Shown here: one piece after another, positions 11,261 to 21,613 of the stretch
Layout of the letters: the number at the start of each line of letters is the position of its first letter
Position numbering within the stretch: the first letter of the stretch is position 1
Assembly: GCF_000708205.1 (NCBI RefSeq)
Contig: NW_014575563.1
Span: 2,246,068 to 2,310,067, forward strand
Length of the DNA: 64,000 bases
Origin: Mixia osmundae IAM 14324
Lineage: Eukaryota > Basidiomycota > Mixiomycetes > Mixiales > Mixiaceae
Direction of reading: 5' to 3'
Translations under genes and position numbers: made by a program
Notes under the pieces: generated by a model
What the model saw: the letters and a program-made list of their open reading frames with translations, nothing else
What the model was told of the DNA's origin: nothing
Database searches by the model: none

Positions 11261-12378
11261 CTATGTAGCGATCCTGCCGATCTGCATCGGTCTTGATTCT
11301 CGCCTCCGCTTCCGCTCCTCCTCTTCTCTGACGATTTGCTCCATCGCAGACAGCGGCCGCTTGTTGCTGACTGATGCCGGCGTGGCAGAGCCAGTCTTGA
11401 AGATAGAGGGTTTGCTAGCTCCCTTGAGGGGATTAGCAACCTTGAGCGGGTTGATCTTGATGGGCGCCACGGCAGCAGGTGCAACAGGCGCAGATGCGGG
11501 CAAGTCTAATTTAATCTGAATCGGTGGCGCGGGCTCTTTAGAATCTGCAGACGGAGACAGAGATCCACTATTTTCGGATCCACTACCGGAGGCGACAGGC
11601 GCGGCGGAAACCTCTGCTTGCGCACGGGCGATCTGTTCTTTGATGAGCTTGCGCTGTCGTTGCTCATCGTCCATATCGGCGCGCTCTTTTGACTGTGTTG
11701 CAGCCTGTATGCATACGAGTCAGCTCTGTCGATCTATGAGCGGATATGAGCCTACCTGACGTGAGAGCGTCTTGGGCGTATTGTCAATCCAAGCAATGTA
11801 GAAACCCTTTTCAGTCTCGTCGACTTTGACGACACCTTGCCGTCCAAGACTCTTTATGAACTCGGTCAGGGTGACCCAACGAGTTGAATTCATATGCGTG
11901 TGATGCTTGTCTTGGATAAACTCGTTGTAGACCTGGTTGGCCCTGACACGCTTGGTTCCCCATCTGCACAGGGTTGTGTCAGCCCCGACGGCGCCGAAGG
12001 ACGAGCGCGAGAGGCTGACCTGTTGGAGAGGAGGCGGAGAAAGTCGGACTTGAAGGTCTGAGAGTAAGCGTCCAGGTGCTTTCCCGCGTTCTCTCCGACG
12101 ACGAGCATCATGCGCAAGTGACCCTCGGACATGGTGTGGCACTGACATCCGGCCGTGTGAGTAGCCTGACACGAGCAGAGCACATGCGAGCGCACCTTGA
12201 AGCCGTTTGCATCACGGCATTGTTTCTCGCAGACTTGACAGTACCATCTCAGCCGTTGTAGGCCTTTGCTTTTCATGGCGTTGGCCAAGGCTGCGTCCTC
12301 CTCGTGTCAGTACAACTTGCCCTGCTGATCATTGATATGTCACTCACCCTTGGAAGAGCCCTTCTCTGCGCGTGGCAT
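11261..12378 (-). CDS. KIN17: DNA/RNA-binding protein Kin17
   Basis: Conserved nuclear protein linked to DNA damage response, replication and RNA processing. Exons on the minus strand start at 12378 with a short MPRAEKGSSK segment. Domains in order: zinc finger of the Kin17 type (WYCQVCEKQCRDANGFK, then after a short intron CHTMSEGH), the winged-helix domain (NQVYNEFIQDKHHTHMNSTR, then GVVKVDETEKGFYIAWID) and a charged C-terminal half rich in Ser/Pro/Ala with a basic end (EEERKRRRESRP). The KOW-like SH3 tandem found at the C-terminus of animal Kin17 is absent, which is also the case in many fungi. Convergent with TFC4 across about 290 bp. Confidence 0.92.
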
Positions 12379-12908
12379 TGTGACTGATTGCTGCCGAGCT
12401 GGCTGGGCTGAGCCGACCTTGGGATCGAAATCAAGTGGGTAGAGCTATGCCCCGGTTAAACTTGATTTCGTGGGGCGATAACAGCATCACCAGCGACATC
12501 GAGGATTGCACATCAGCCAGCCAACGAGCGGCTTCGAGCGCTACAGAGCTTCATTTAGTAAGATCGCACGAGGGTTCGCCATCGACAGAGCGTCTCAAAC
12601 CGACTTTGACACGCTTTCGCACATCAGGCGCGCGTCACTGCAACAGTGCGCGCAACACAACAGCGGTGTTGGCATGCAGCCTGGCGCATAGCATCGATCA
12701 GTCCACCATCCGTCATTGCGAGCTGGTCCTTGGGCTTTGCTGCTCGATTGACGCGCTCGACCAGGCAAGCCGGTCGCAAAACCGTAAAAACAGCGGTCAA
12801 CACTCCACCGAGTCAGATAGGTAGCGCAAGGCTCGTCCGCAGGGCCGAACGCAACATCTCGTTCGACTGAGCCTAGCCCCTGGCATTGACTTTTCATATT
12901 CCCTCGGC
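12379..12908. promoter_or_regulatory. Divergent spacer between KIN17 and the unrecognised Pro/Gln-rich gene
   Basis: 530 bases between two divergent start codons. Several short open frames occur on both strands but none shows a domain or plausible splicing, and no RNA gene was recognised. Presumed promoter region for both genes. Confidence 0.4.
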
Positions 12909-14973
12909 ATGGCAGGTCAGTCTCACCCCTGCCCGAGCCCTTTGAGTGCCTGATCGCGAATCTGTCACAGCAATCTACACAGTCTTTACGTCGCCGCATC
13001 ATCCGCCAGTGCCAGATCATCTACCTACGCTAGTACGTATCGGCCCGTAAACTCCACCAACGACGCGTTGCTCAGCGCGAGCTGGCTCTCTAGATCGTGA
13101 CGCCGCTGGGCAAGCCCCAGCAGATCCTGTATACCTATCTGCACACGAGCTACAACAGGGAAAGCAAGTCTGACCCATCTATCGCACACTGCGAATTGCA
13201 CTGACGCGCGTCACAGACTATCTCTTGACGCCCTCTGAAGCAGGCGACCTTTGCGTAGCAAAGCTCTTTCCGCCCATCTCTTCCGGCAGCTCTACCAACG
13301 GACCTGCTCGCGGCACACCTGGCGACGGTCATGGACCTAACGCGCATCGTGGCGTAAAGTGTGAGGCCAGTCGAAACCTGAAATGGACGATCTACAACAC
13401 CGGAGTACTGTCGCCCATCTACAAGCTTACGTTGCCGCCAGCTGGGCAAGACGCGTCGGACCCAAATGATCCTCACGGTCAAAATGCACATGGTAGCGCA
13501 GGTGGGGGCGACGAGCAGCCCTTGTTCCAGATCAGCAAACCCTCGCCACAATCGCCTTTTTGGACGCTCTTCTACTTTACCTATGCTGGTCATCTGATAC
13601 CCCCAAAGCGAGTCGAATTCGGCAAGATCTCCAAGAACGTCGCAGACGCATCTGGGAAAGGCGGCGGAGGTACCCGGGTGGCCATGACGGGCAGGACTGA
13701 AGACGAAAAAGCCGTCTGGAAGACACTCGGCGAAGGTAATGAAGACATGGTCGAGTGGATTGTCCTCTGTGCTGCTCTCAATGTTCTGGACGACGAGATC
13801 ATCAAGGCAGCTGAAAAGACCGGCACTCGACTGGGCGTCGGACTCATGAGTCCCCCGTCAGCCGCCTCGCATACTCAAACACAACCCAGGCCGATGGCGC
13901 CACCGGCCCAGCCGCAGCCATTCTCCCAGCGAGGGCCCCCGCAGCCTAACGCGAGACCGCCGAACGGCGCCCTACCGCCGGGTCAGCGACCTGGCTCGAC
14001 ACAGCACGGCAAAAGTGCCTCTTACTCGCTGCATCCTACAGGCAATGCCAAGCAAGTGGGACCCAGCCAACAGAGTCGAGGCTTTGCGCCGCCACAACAA
14101 GTTCAACTGCGGCATCCAGAGCAACGTGCCCATCTGCATCGGCCTAGTGGTCCCGCGCAGAGCTCACCCCAGATGCGCGGTCCACCGCAAACGCAGCCGC
14201 AGCCACATCAAGCTTCCTATCATCCCAGTGGACCGCCTCAGCAACGCCTGCCGCCACCCTTGACGATGCCATCGCCATTACAAAGCAATAGTCAGCAGAC
14301 TCGGAACTACCTGCCGCCCCAGCAAGTGCAAGCTCAGGATCAGCAACAGTGCTTGCCGAATGGATACCCGACACCGAACGGACTGCCAGACAATCAGAAC
14401 CGAAGTTTCGCCCCGCCAGTCAATATGCCGATACCCATGCAGCAACGGACACAGGGGCAAAGCAGGTCAGCGCCGCCATCGCATGATCCGCCCAATATCC
14501 GCTTACCGCCAAACCCGGTGAATAGCAGTCAGCTCGATTCAGGCATGTCTGGGCTCCGGGTGGCGGGGTCTCGACAGTCTGCACCAAATTCGGTCGACCC
14601 GGGGCAAGCACCCGCTACTAGTGGATTCACTGCGCCAATGCCGGAGCCAGCACGGCCTCGGTCGCAGCCGGAAGTGCATCGGTCGCCTCTGATCTCGTAT
14701 AGCAAGCCCACGCCGCGCTCGTACTCGCCTGGCCCGCGACAACAAGGCTCCGCGCCTCCTTCGAGCCATTCGAGCTATCAGTCCGTGACGTCCTCTTCGT
14801 CTCGGGGACCGTCACCTCTGCCCGGTCAAACACCGGTCAGCTCTACTTCCAGCACGCCTTCGTTCATGAGTAGATTCGGAGCACGTGCGCCAGGATCTAA
14901 TGCCAAAGATACCAATCGGCCGCCAGACTTCAGCAAGCCGACGGACAAATCGAAGAAGGGGAAAAAGAAATAG
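12909..14973 (+). CDS. Unrecognised protein with a globular N-terminal half and a Pro/Gln/Ser-rich tail
   Basis: Exons 12909-12915, 12971-13032, 13094-13163 and 13217-14973 join in frame to 631 residues. The third intron (13164-13216) must start with GC (GCAAGT) because no GT donor keeps frame. The N-terminal 215 residues look folded: hydrophobic strands such as IVTPLGKPQQILYTYLHTSY, then FWTLFYFTYAGHLIPPKRVEF and WIVLCAALNVLDDEIIKAAE. The remaining 400 residues are low-complexity Pro/Gln/Ser/Gly with a lysine cluster at the very end. I know no named family for the N-terminal part; it may be a basidiomycete-specific conserved protein. The Pro/Gln tail would fit a nuclear or RNA-associated scaffold, but that is only inference. 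No signal peptide or membrane segment. Confidence 0.7.
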
Positions 14974-15057
14974 CGTGCATGGACTGACAAGACGGAATGC
15001 ATTCGAGTTGTGCATGCCAGCGTGAAGACTCTTGAAGCGCCTGTTCGGCTAGAGGGG

Positions 15058-15749
15058 CTACATTGGAAAAGACTTGAGCTCGTCAAACGCCCAATACTGT
15101 CGGAGAGATGCGCCCTTTAGGCTTGTCACCTCTGCATCCATATCTACCCTGATGTGAGCTCGGCCCCAACAGGTGCAGAGGACCTACGTGGCATGAGGAC
15201 ACTGCCCAACTCGCTCATGATGGCTCGTAGTTCGCTTCCGTCGTACTTGCTTGGCGTCTGCTGTGCCGTCTTTATATACGCAGAATATCGTTCCAGTCCT
15301 GACGGGTAGGTAAGCAAAAGGGCACCTGATAGTGAGGGAGCTGACCCTTGTGCATCTCTTGGTGCTCTCTGGTATGCTGCTCGCCATGCGCGAATTGAGG
15401 CATCCGCTGTGATAGATGAGGAAAAATGAAGCGCTCCTCGATGGAATGGTGCATATTCAAGTCTGTACAGCCTCGATCAGGAAGGCGACGTGATCCAAGT
15501 ATGCGACGAACGCGTGTAGAGTGACATGGCTTGCGCTAGAAAGCTGTTCAAGCTGAGTCCGAGCATTCTATAGTCTTCCGCATGACGGTATACGTGCTCG
15601 AATGTTTGACGAAAGTGATTGTGAAAGGAATCCATATGATCGGCTATCCGGTCCCAGTCTGATAGCTCACTTCGAGACCATATCTTGCTGGCATTTATTG
15701 CAGCAATGGCTTGCCTCTTCTCGTTGCTGATGGCTGCTATCGCGGACAT
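15058..15749 (-). CDS. Hemerythrin/HHE-domain protein
   Basis: Cytosolic cation-binding four-helix protein; fungal members bind a di-iron centre, function unclear. Minus-strand exons give WDRIADHMDSFHNHFRQTFEH, then after an intron with donor GTTCGT the conserved LNMHHSIEERFIFPHL, then HGEQHTREHQEMHKG and a final exon ending YWAFDELKSFPM. Metal ligands visible are the His of DHMDSFHNHF, the HHSIEE motif and HTREHQEMH. The ending YW-L-E-M-R-PM is the standard end of this fungal family, so the reading is complete. Start taken at the ATG at 15749; another in-frame ATG lies at 15779. Divergent from the ATPase gene over 222 bp. Confidence 0.85.
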
Positions 15750-15971
15750 TGTCACCCTCTGCCACCAAAATGTCAGCATAGCCAGTCATGTTATGTGGAC
15801 GTGATCAACTTGCAAAGCGCCTGTTGACGCCGGAACCTCTCAAGAAGACTCTTGCAAGCGTATGGCTACGTGTGGTGCGCGCGATCGAGAAGGACACCTT
15901 GTCGGCCAGCAAGTGCGTATACGTGTGGTCCAAAGCCTGGCTGCTGACAAATCGCGTTGACCAAACAAAAG

Positions 15972-17938
15972 ATGATGTCACGCCTCACGCTGGCCAGCAC
16001 GAATGTCCTTCCGTCGAGTGAAGTTGCGTCCACCTTCGCAGCAGACGCGCATCGGTCTGCTGATCCCTCCACCCCGACTGAACACGAGCACCCTCCAATG
16101 GCCTCAGAGACGCACTTTCTTTGGCTTGGGAGAGATCTTTGGCGTCCTCGCCAATGTGAGCCCGCCTTCTTGACCACCACGGACCCGCTGCTGATGCTAC
16201 GGGCCTGCACACAGCCAGCAGAGACAGTGAGATCGCTGACAGAATCCAAAAAGCTGCTGGAAGAGGCGCGCAACGACATGAAGGAACAGCAAGAGAGGGC
16301 CCAGATACCGCCCAAACATACCTTCTCTCCTCTGCCGGGCTTCTTCGAGCGGACCAACGAGATTAAAGCTATCGAACGATGTTTGGCGAAAGTACCTGTG
16401 CGTGCTTACGTGCAACCGAGCCTCGTAGAATGCTCAGTGTGACGCAGAATTTTACCGTCATCTTTGGCTCGAGTTCTGTGGGCAAGACAGCGCTGCTCCG
16501 GCAAGTCCTCTCGCAGGACAAGTATCACGTCCTTCACTTTGATCTCCGCATCGCCGGCTTTGCCGATCTCGCGTCACTCTACATGTCATTTTCGGTTCAG
16601 ATGGAGCAGTGGTGCACCGGTGTTGCAGAGAAACTAGACGGCTATCAGGACTATGCCAAAGAAGGCCTAGCGTTCAAGCACGACAGACTGTCAGTAGAGC
16701 GGCGCGTAGAAGGCGGCGGGACAGTCAAGACAAGCGATATCGCCCACTTGATGGAGCTCTTCCAGTCCGCTCTGCTCAAATATTGGGAGTACGAGCCACA
16801 GCTCAGCGAAGAGCAGCAGGAGCGGAGAGACGCGCAATCTGCGGAATCGCACAAGAAGCCCAAGACGCGCAAAGTCGATGACGGAAAGCAGGAAACGCGC
16901 GACGACCGTCAGCCTGAGCAGCAAAAGGTGATGCAGGTCGACAAAGACACCAAGAAGATACCCGTCTTCTTTCTTGACGAGGCGCACAAGCTGCCTGCAC
17001 TCATCAAGTCATCAGAGACGATGAAATGCTTCCTCGACTCCATTCTGGTCCTCACGAAGCAAGATCGACTCTGTCACGTCGTCCATGCGACATCAGATTC
17101 GTTCTATATGCATTGGCTGCGCCAGATGAACGTCATGCAGCACGCAAAGATCATGACGATCGGGGACTGTACCAAGGAGGAAGCGAAGCGGTATTACGAG
17201 ACTGTCCTGCTGCCCGATGTGCCTGCCGAGCTACAGTCTGGCCTCGATTTTGAGAGCCAATACGACGCCTTCGGCGGCAAGCTTGCACATCATCAGGATT
17301 TTGTGGCAGACTATCGAGACCTTGACGGCAAACTACGCATCCGAGATTGCTCGCATTACGTTCAAGCGCATTCCCTGCTGAACTTGCAGCTCATCCATTC
17401 CATGCCAAATCGAAGACCATCAGCGGTAGACGGAGACGACCCGGAAATCTCGAGCGGCCCGATGGGCACGGGCTTTGAGATCTATTCCCCCCTGGCCAAT
17501 GCTGCTAGTTCGCCTCATTCGACCTCTTCACCTTTCATGGGCGCTGTACAGCCAGAGCAGAGCGAAAATGACCCAGGGGCGCCCTTTTCTGCCGCCGATT
17601 TGCTAGCGATCATGCAGAAGCTGAGCGAATCGCGGCCGCCGGGGGCAGACCCACAAACAAAGCTACAAGGCAGCGCTGCCGCTTCATCCTCACCCGACTC
17701 AGCTGCATGGGAGGTCCCCTATTTCCCGATGTGTCGCATACTCGGAGCGCGAGCGGTTGACGGCCTAGTCATGGGCCGGATTCTCGAACTTCGGTGGACA
17801 GGCACCATTTCGCCAGAAGGATCATCTGCAGCCGTCAGAGGCAGCAACCCTGGCACTGTGCCCACATTGCTTCCTACAACGCCAATCGTTCGACTCGCCA
17901 TGCACGACATTCTCACGGAACAGGCAGCTAAGAAGTGA
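15972..17938 (+). CDS. P-loop ATPase related to the archaeal-type ATPase family (ATPase_2)
   Basis: Exons 15972-16391 and 16448-17938 give 636 residues. After about 110 less conserved residues comes FFERTNEIKAIERCL, the usual lead-in of this family, then Walker A (FGSSSVGKTALL), the segment HFDLRIAGFADLASLY, a charged insertion of about 60 residues rich in Gln/Glu/Lys, and Walker B (VFFLDEAHKLP) followed by a sensor-like HVVHATSDSF. These place it in the STAND-like ATPase_2 group, which is common in archaea and sporadic in fungi. The C-terminal 170 residues are Ser/Pro-rich and then contain a conserved-looking block (VPYFPMCRILGARAVDGLV). The N-terminus begins MMSRLTLASTN and could be a weak mitochondrial leader. 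Substrate and role unknown. Confidence 0.75.
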
Positions 17939-17995
17939 TTTGCATTTCATGTTGTCATGGTCATATTGTATGTGTCGGTAGCTAACCGTCGAGCC

Positions 17996-18889
17996 TTATT
18001 TCGAACCTGGCTCGGCATAGTTTTCAAAGCCGCGCTTGGCCGCCGGACGATCTGTGCATCGCTTTATCCAAGCTTGCAGATGAGGCAGCTTGTCCATCTC
18101 TGCTTGCTCGATACCGCTACGCTCGTACATGGCTACCCAGGGAATGATGGAGATGTCTGCCCAGCTGTATTTGCCCTTGCCCTTGCCGGCGAGGTACTCG
18201 CGTTCGGGGCCGCCGGTGAAGGAGCCGGACAGCCTGCCATCGAGTACGCCATAGAGTCGCAAGGTCTCGTCATGATATCGCTTGATGGCGTACTCGATCT
18301 TTTCGTCCTTGTGGCCAAAATGGTTGAGCTGGCCTTGCATGGGACCGATGCCGCCATGTCCGAAGAACATCCATTGGAGACACTCGTTGCGCTCGAATTC
18401 GTCCTTGAAGCCAAACTTGTCGTTGGAGTCGTGTTCCTTGGCTAGGTAGAGAAGGATAGCCGCTGTCTCCATGACCAAGAAGGGCCTGCCTGTTTCGTCC
18501 TTCTTGGTTGCATCGAGCAAGACGGGGATCCGGCCATTGTGATTGAGCGCGAGAAACCAAGGCTCCTTCTGGCGATTGGTCATAATGTTGACATGTGACC
18601 AGGTGAACTCGGTACCATAGGCTTCCTTGAGCTCCTCCAAGCCGACTTGGACCTTCTTGCCGTTGGGAGTCGACATTGTGATGAGATGGAGACCTTTCGC
18701 CTCTTTGACTTCCTTTGGGCAATCCTTGAATCGCTCATTGTCCCAGAACGACATGCTCGACGATCGTCTCTTGCTGCCCGTGCCCAACGCGTTACTCAGA
18801 TGCTGCAGCCGTGAAGTCGCCCTTTGCATCAACTTGCGCTGATGACCGGATGACCAAGCGCTTTCGATGTGATCGACGATGCGCGTCAT
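17996..18889 (-). CDS. Glutathione S-transferase, Ure2-like class
   Basis: Intronless minus-strand frame. The thioredoxin-like domain (STPNGKKVQVGLEELKEAYG, then NGRIPVLLDAT and FLVMETAAILLYLA) and the helical C-terminal domain (QWMFFGHGGIGPMQGQ, KYSWADISIIPWV) are those of fungal Ure2/GTT-type transferases that conjugate or reduce glutathione substrates. The conserved part begins at the ATG at 18754 (252 residues). An in-frame ATG at 18889 adds 45 residues rich in Arg/Ser/His with few acids, which could be a mitochondrial leader or untranslated. Convergent with the ATPase gene, 57 bp between stops. Confidence 0.9.
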   Translation of the reverse strand: MTRIVDHIESAWSSGHQRKLMQRATSRLQHLSNALGTGSKRRSSSMSFWDNERFKDCPKEVKEAKGLHLITMSTPNGKKVQVGLEELKEAYGTEFTWSHVNIMTNRQKEPWFLALNHNGRIPVLLDATKKDETGRPFLVMETAAILLYLAKEHDSNDKFGFKDEFERNECLQWMFFGHGGIGPMQGQLNHFGHKDEKIEYAIKRYHDETLRLYGVLDGRLSGSFTGGPEREYLAGKGKGKYSWADISIIPWVAMYERSGIEQAEMDKLPHLQAWIKRCTDRPAAKRGFENYAEPGSK

Positions 18890-18998
18890 CGCGTCATCGC
18901 AACATTGCCGGCCTTGTGGTGTAGCGCCCGTGCATGTCCCGCCAGGCACCTCCCGCGCAGACCTCTGTCCAGCCTTCGTGTGGCGGCTGTATCTACCG
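18890..18998. promoter_or_regulatory. Spacer between GST and a possible small gene
   Basis: About 110 bases of presumed divergent promoter; no motif stands out. Confidence 0.3.
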
Positions 18999-19360
18999 AT
19001 GAAGACATTTCCTCAATTGAGCACGAGCGAGGCAGAGCGAGGCGTGGACCCAATACTGTTCTCTCCCCAATCATGTCGCTTCGGCCAGGATACCACTCGA
19101 TCGTTTCTTCCGTCCATAGTGCTATTGGCACGACCTCTCGAGGCTGCTGCGAGTGGGGGAGATATCATCGGAGGCAGGACCCCCTCGTAAATGGCGAAAC
19201 GATGGCTCGTCCGATGCTCGCTGACCTGATCAAATGTAGTTCGAGCTATCGAGTCGTAGCGCAAGCGTTGGAAGCAATGAACGAGACACAACTGGCGCAG
19301 GAATTGTGCCCGTCTGGTCTAAGCGCTTCCGGCGCTCTCTCTTGTAATGCGCTCCTTTGA
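18999..19360 (+). CDS. Possible two-exon small protein (102 residues), not recognised
   Basis: Candidate exons 18999-19186 and 19240-19360. The 53-nt intron has a GTAAAT donor, a GCTGAC branch-point-like sequence and a TAG acceptor, and joining the exons keeps frame through to TGA at 19358-19360. The predicted protein has a central hydrophobic stretch (SFLPSIVLLARPLEAAA) and a C-terminal half YRVVAQALEAMNETQLAQEL that looks helical and ends with two Cys. I recognise no family. It sits in an otherwise empty 860-bp gap between GST and the Golgi protein, and its intron resembles the local standard, which is the main argument that it is real. Confidence 0.35.
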
Positions 19361-19750
19361 AGCCCAGCAGTGAGACGGCAGCAAATCTTGGCCAACCCCT
19401 CATCAAAGTGAAAGCCGCTGACGACCGCGAGAATCTCTATACATTCTTCCGACGCTACAGTCTACTCCGGATGTCGCAACGACGCCTGCTAAGACGGCTG
19501 CAGCGATGATGCCCGGCCGGGTCAGTCGCCGACGCGGTTCCCCTCTATACAACGGGGACCTTGCAATGCACCCTGTGTCTCTCCAGCCTGCCGCACCGAG
19601 CTCGACCAAGCTTAGGACGAAGATGCGCGTAGTCAAGCAAGACTTCCGCTTGCTTACCCCTGTGTTTCACGACCGTCGCTATGTTTCGTCGTCACAGCAT
19701 GTCGCCGGTAGTCGGCCTTGTGCCGTCTGCTGTCAGCTGTCGCTCGGGAG
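19361..19750. other. Gene-free stretch upstream of the Golgi protein
   Basis: 390 bases. A plus-strand frame of about 110 codons runs from 19506 into the next gene in another frame and has no family resemblance. Probably promoter and 5' UTR, perhaps with a 5' UTR intron ending just before 19751. Confidence 0.35.
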
Positions 19751-21121
19751 ATGGATTTTGCCAAAGAAGCAGCAGAACGCAGACGACTTGCACGTCGCAG
19801 ACGGTCGCTCGCCCTCGCGCTTGCAATCGGCATAGCTGTCTATTGCGCTCTGTCCCTTGCACTGTCCGGCGTAGGGCCCCCTGCCCGGTTCACCAGGCTG
19901 GTCAAAACAGCATTCTACGAGCATGCCGCCTCTGGCTCGCAGGTCACGCTAGCCCGAGTGCTCAGTGATCCTCGTGAGATGCGGGACTGGCAGATCCGGC
20001 ACATCGCACCACCTCAAGGTGAGCTCCTCGTTAACGGCGTGCTCACCCACTCGGAGCTCAATACGACCTACAACATGGCGATGCTACGTCTGCCCGAAGG
20101 TTGTGCCTGGTATGCCATCGGTGTGGCGCGACTACCCTCTGTGCTTGACGAAGAGACACGTATCGTTGGCCGACCGGCCTCTCTTCAGCGACTCGGCGCG
20201 TTTGCGATCTTTCGTGACGCAAAGACAAAGGAGTTCAGTATATCGGGTCCGACTTTCGTTTTGCCGCTAGATCAGACGATGGTGCATCCTGTCTGCTCGG
20301 ATAATCCCTACGGGGCAGAGGACCCTCGACTATCCTGGGACGACGCTCGTCGACCTCAACTCATCTACGGCCGCGCACCCTCCGATGAGACTCTCTGCAG
20401 AGACATCGGTCTCGTGAGGGATCTGAGATCTTTGTGGCCTGGATTGGCCGAAATCCTGACATCACCAGCCATCGATCATACCGCGCCCGTCGAACTTGTC
20501 TTGCCCCAACAAAATGTTCGTGAAAAGAACTGGCAGCTCCTGCCAACATTTGCTGCCAACGGTCTACCCATGGTCAGCTACTCGCTTTCGCCCCGAGCTG
20601 TTTTGAAGCCCGTCAACTTGACGTCAGTATCGATGCTGTTCGAGAAGCTAGATGCAGGCTCTGACTGCGTCGGACAAGCCTTCTCCTCACAACTGGGCTA
20701 TCGCGACGAGATCCACCATGCTACTCAGATATCGCGTCTCACGCTATGCCATCGCGGAGGTTGCGAACCGAGCTCGTCCAACACCGTCTTGGTTGCTCTT
20801 GGTCACATCCAACACCGCGGCTTTCTGACATATTCTCAATTCGTCTATCTGCTCAACGCAACCCGGCCTCACAATGTGCTCTCCTGGGGGCCTACACGAA
20901 AAGTGACTGGATACACCGACAACTTTGCATACGCGTCCTCACTCATTTTTGAGCCGAAGGATGCCAGCTGGGCGGATCAATATCACGATCTCCTCACGCC
21001 CGGCCATGGATTTCTCGATGACAGCGTCGTCATCACGTATAACCTGCAAGACCGTGCAATGGCCTACATTGAGACTACAGCTCAGGATCTCTTGGCGAGT
21101 GTCTCGGACTGCAATGCATGA
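19751..21121 (+). CDS. Type II membrane protein, glycosyltransferase-like
   Basis: Intronless, 456 residues. A short basic cytosolic tail (EAAERRRLARRRR) precedes one membrane anchor (SLALALAIGIAVYCALSLAL), the topology of Golgi glycosyltransferases. The lumenal part contains EDPRLSWDDARRPQLIYG, a DPR-type motif seen in five-bladed propeller sugar enzymes including fungal beta-mannosyltransferases, and later GYTDNFAYASSLIFEP and HGFLDDSVVITY. The link to that group is my reading of motifs and is tentative. Start chosen at the ATG immediately before the basic tail; upstream in-frame codons lack an obvious better start. Confidence 0.6.
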   Translation: MDFAKEAAERRRLARRRRSLALALAIGIAVYCALSLALSGVGPPARFTRLVKTAFYEHAASGSQVTLARVLSDPREMRDWQIRHIAPPQGELLVNGVLTHSELNTTYNMAMLRLPEGCAWYAIGVARLPSVLDEETRIVGRPASLQRLGAFAIFRDAKTKEFSISGPTFVLPLDQTMVHPVCSDNPYGAEDPRLSWDDARRPQLIYGRAPSDETLCRDIGLVRDLRSLWPGLAEILTSPAIDHTAPVELVLPQQNVREKNWQLLPTFAANGLPMVSYSLSPRAVLKPVNLTSVSMLFEKLDAGSDCVGQAFSSQLGYRDEIHHATQISRLTLCHRGGCEPSSSNTVLVALGHIQHRGFLTYSQFVYLLNATRPHNVLSWGPTRKVTGYTDNFAYASSLIFEPKDASWADQYHDLLTPGHGFLDDSVVITYNLQDRAMAYIETTAQDLLASVSDCNA

Positions 21122-21483
21122 TGCGTGCGCCCGATTGGAGCCATGCGAGCGGGTCCAGTGCAACGATGACATCATTAGCCTGAATATCTCGGCAGATCCA
21201 TGTCCGTAAGGCTGCCGAATCGGCCCATGCTTCTCGCCGATCGGCTGTGTCCATGCTCGCAACCGAAACGTCTGGCACTTCGTTAGACAGCAAATCTGAC
21301 GCGAGGGGCCTTTTAGCGGGTTTTCGGGCCACACCTTCCATTCGGATGGGAATATTGGGCTCGCGACGCTCTCCAGGTTTTGTCGCCATCGCGCCAATCC
21401 TGCGTAGAGGCTGGCAATAGGTTCGTACGGCCAGTAGATCTGCCGTCGCACCGACGAGCGCGTTTCAGTACAGCAGTCCCGAT

Positions 21484-21613
21484 CATGCGACAATCGTCCA
21501 AGCGAGAAGAATATAGTGGTTCAGATGGCTTGCGGGCACCGCCTCAGGTCTTACAGAAAGTGCTGAGCTATTTTCCAGCCAAGGACATGCTGATATGCGC
21601 AGGTAAGATGCCA
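21484..21613 (+). pseudogene. F-box-like fragment
   Basis: From the ATG at 21484 the frame gives a start close to the F-box consensus (LPPEVL-K-LSYLP-KDLL-CA): PPQVLQKVLSYFPAKDMLICA. The following GTAAGA could be an intron donor, but with the nearest acceptor the frame stops after a few codons, and no leucine-rich or WD region follows. It is either a remnant or the first exon of a gene whose remaining exons I could not find. Confidence 0.3.

Noticed and set aside
12916-12946. A 31-nt first intron in the unrecognised gene
   Set aside because: A 55-nt alternative (12916-12970) keeps the same frame and has a normal branch point and acceptor (CACAG).
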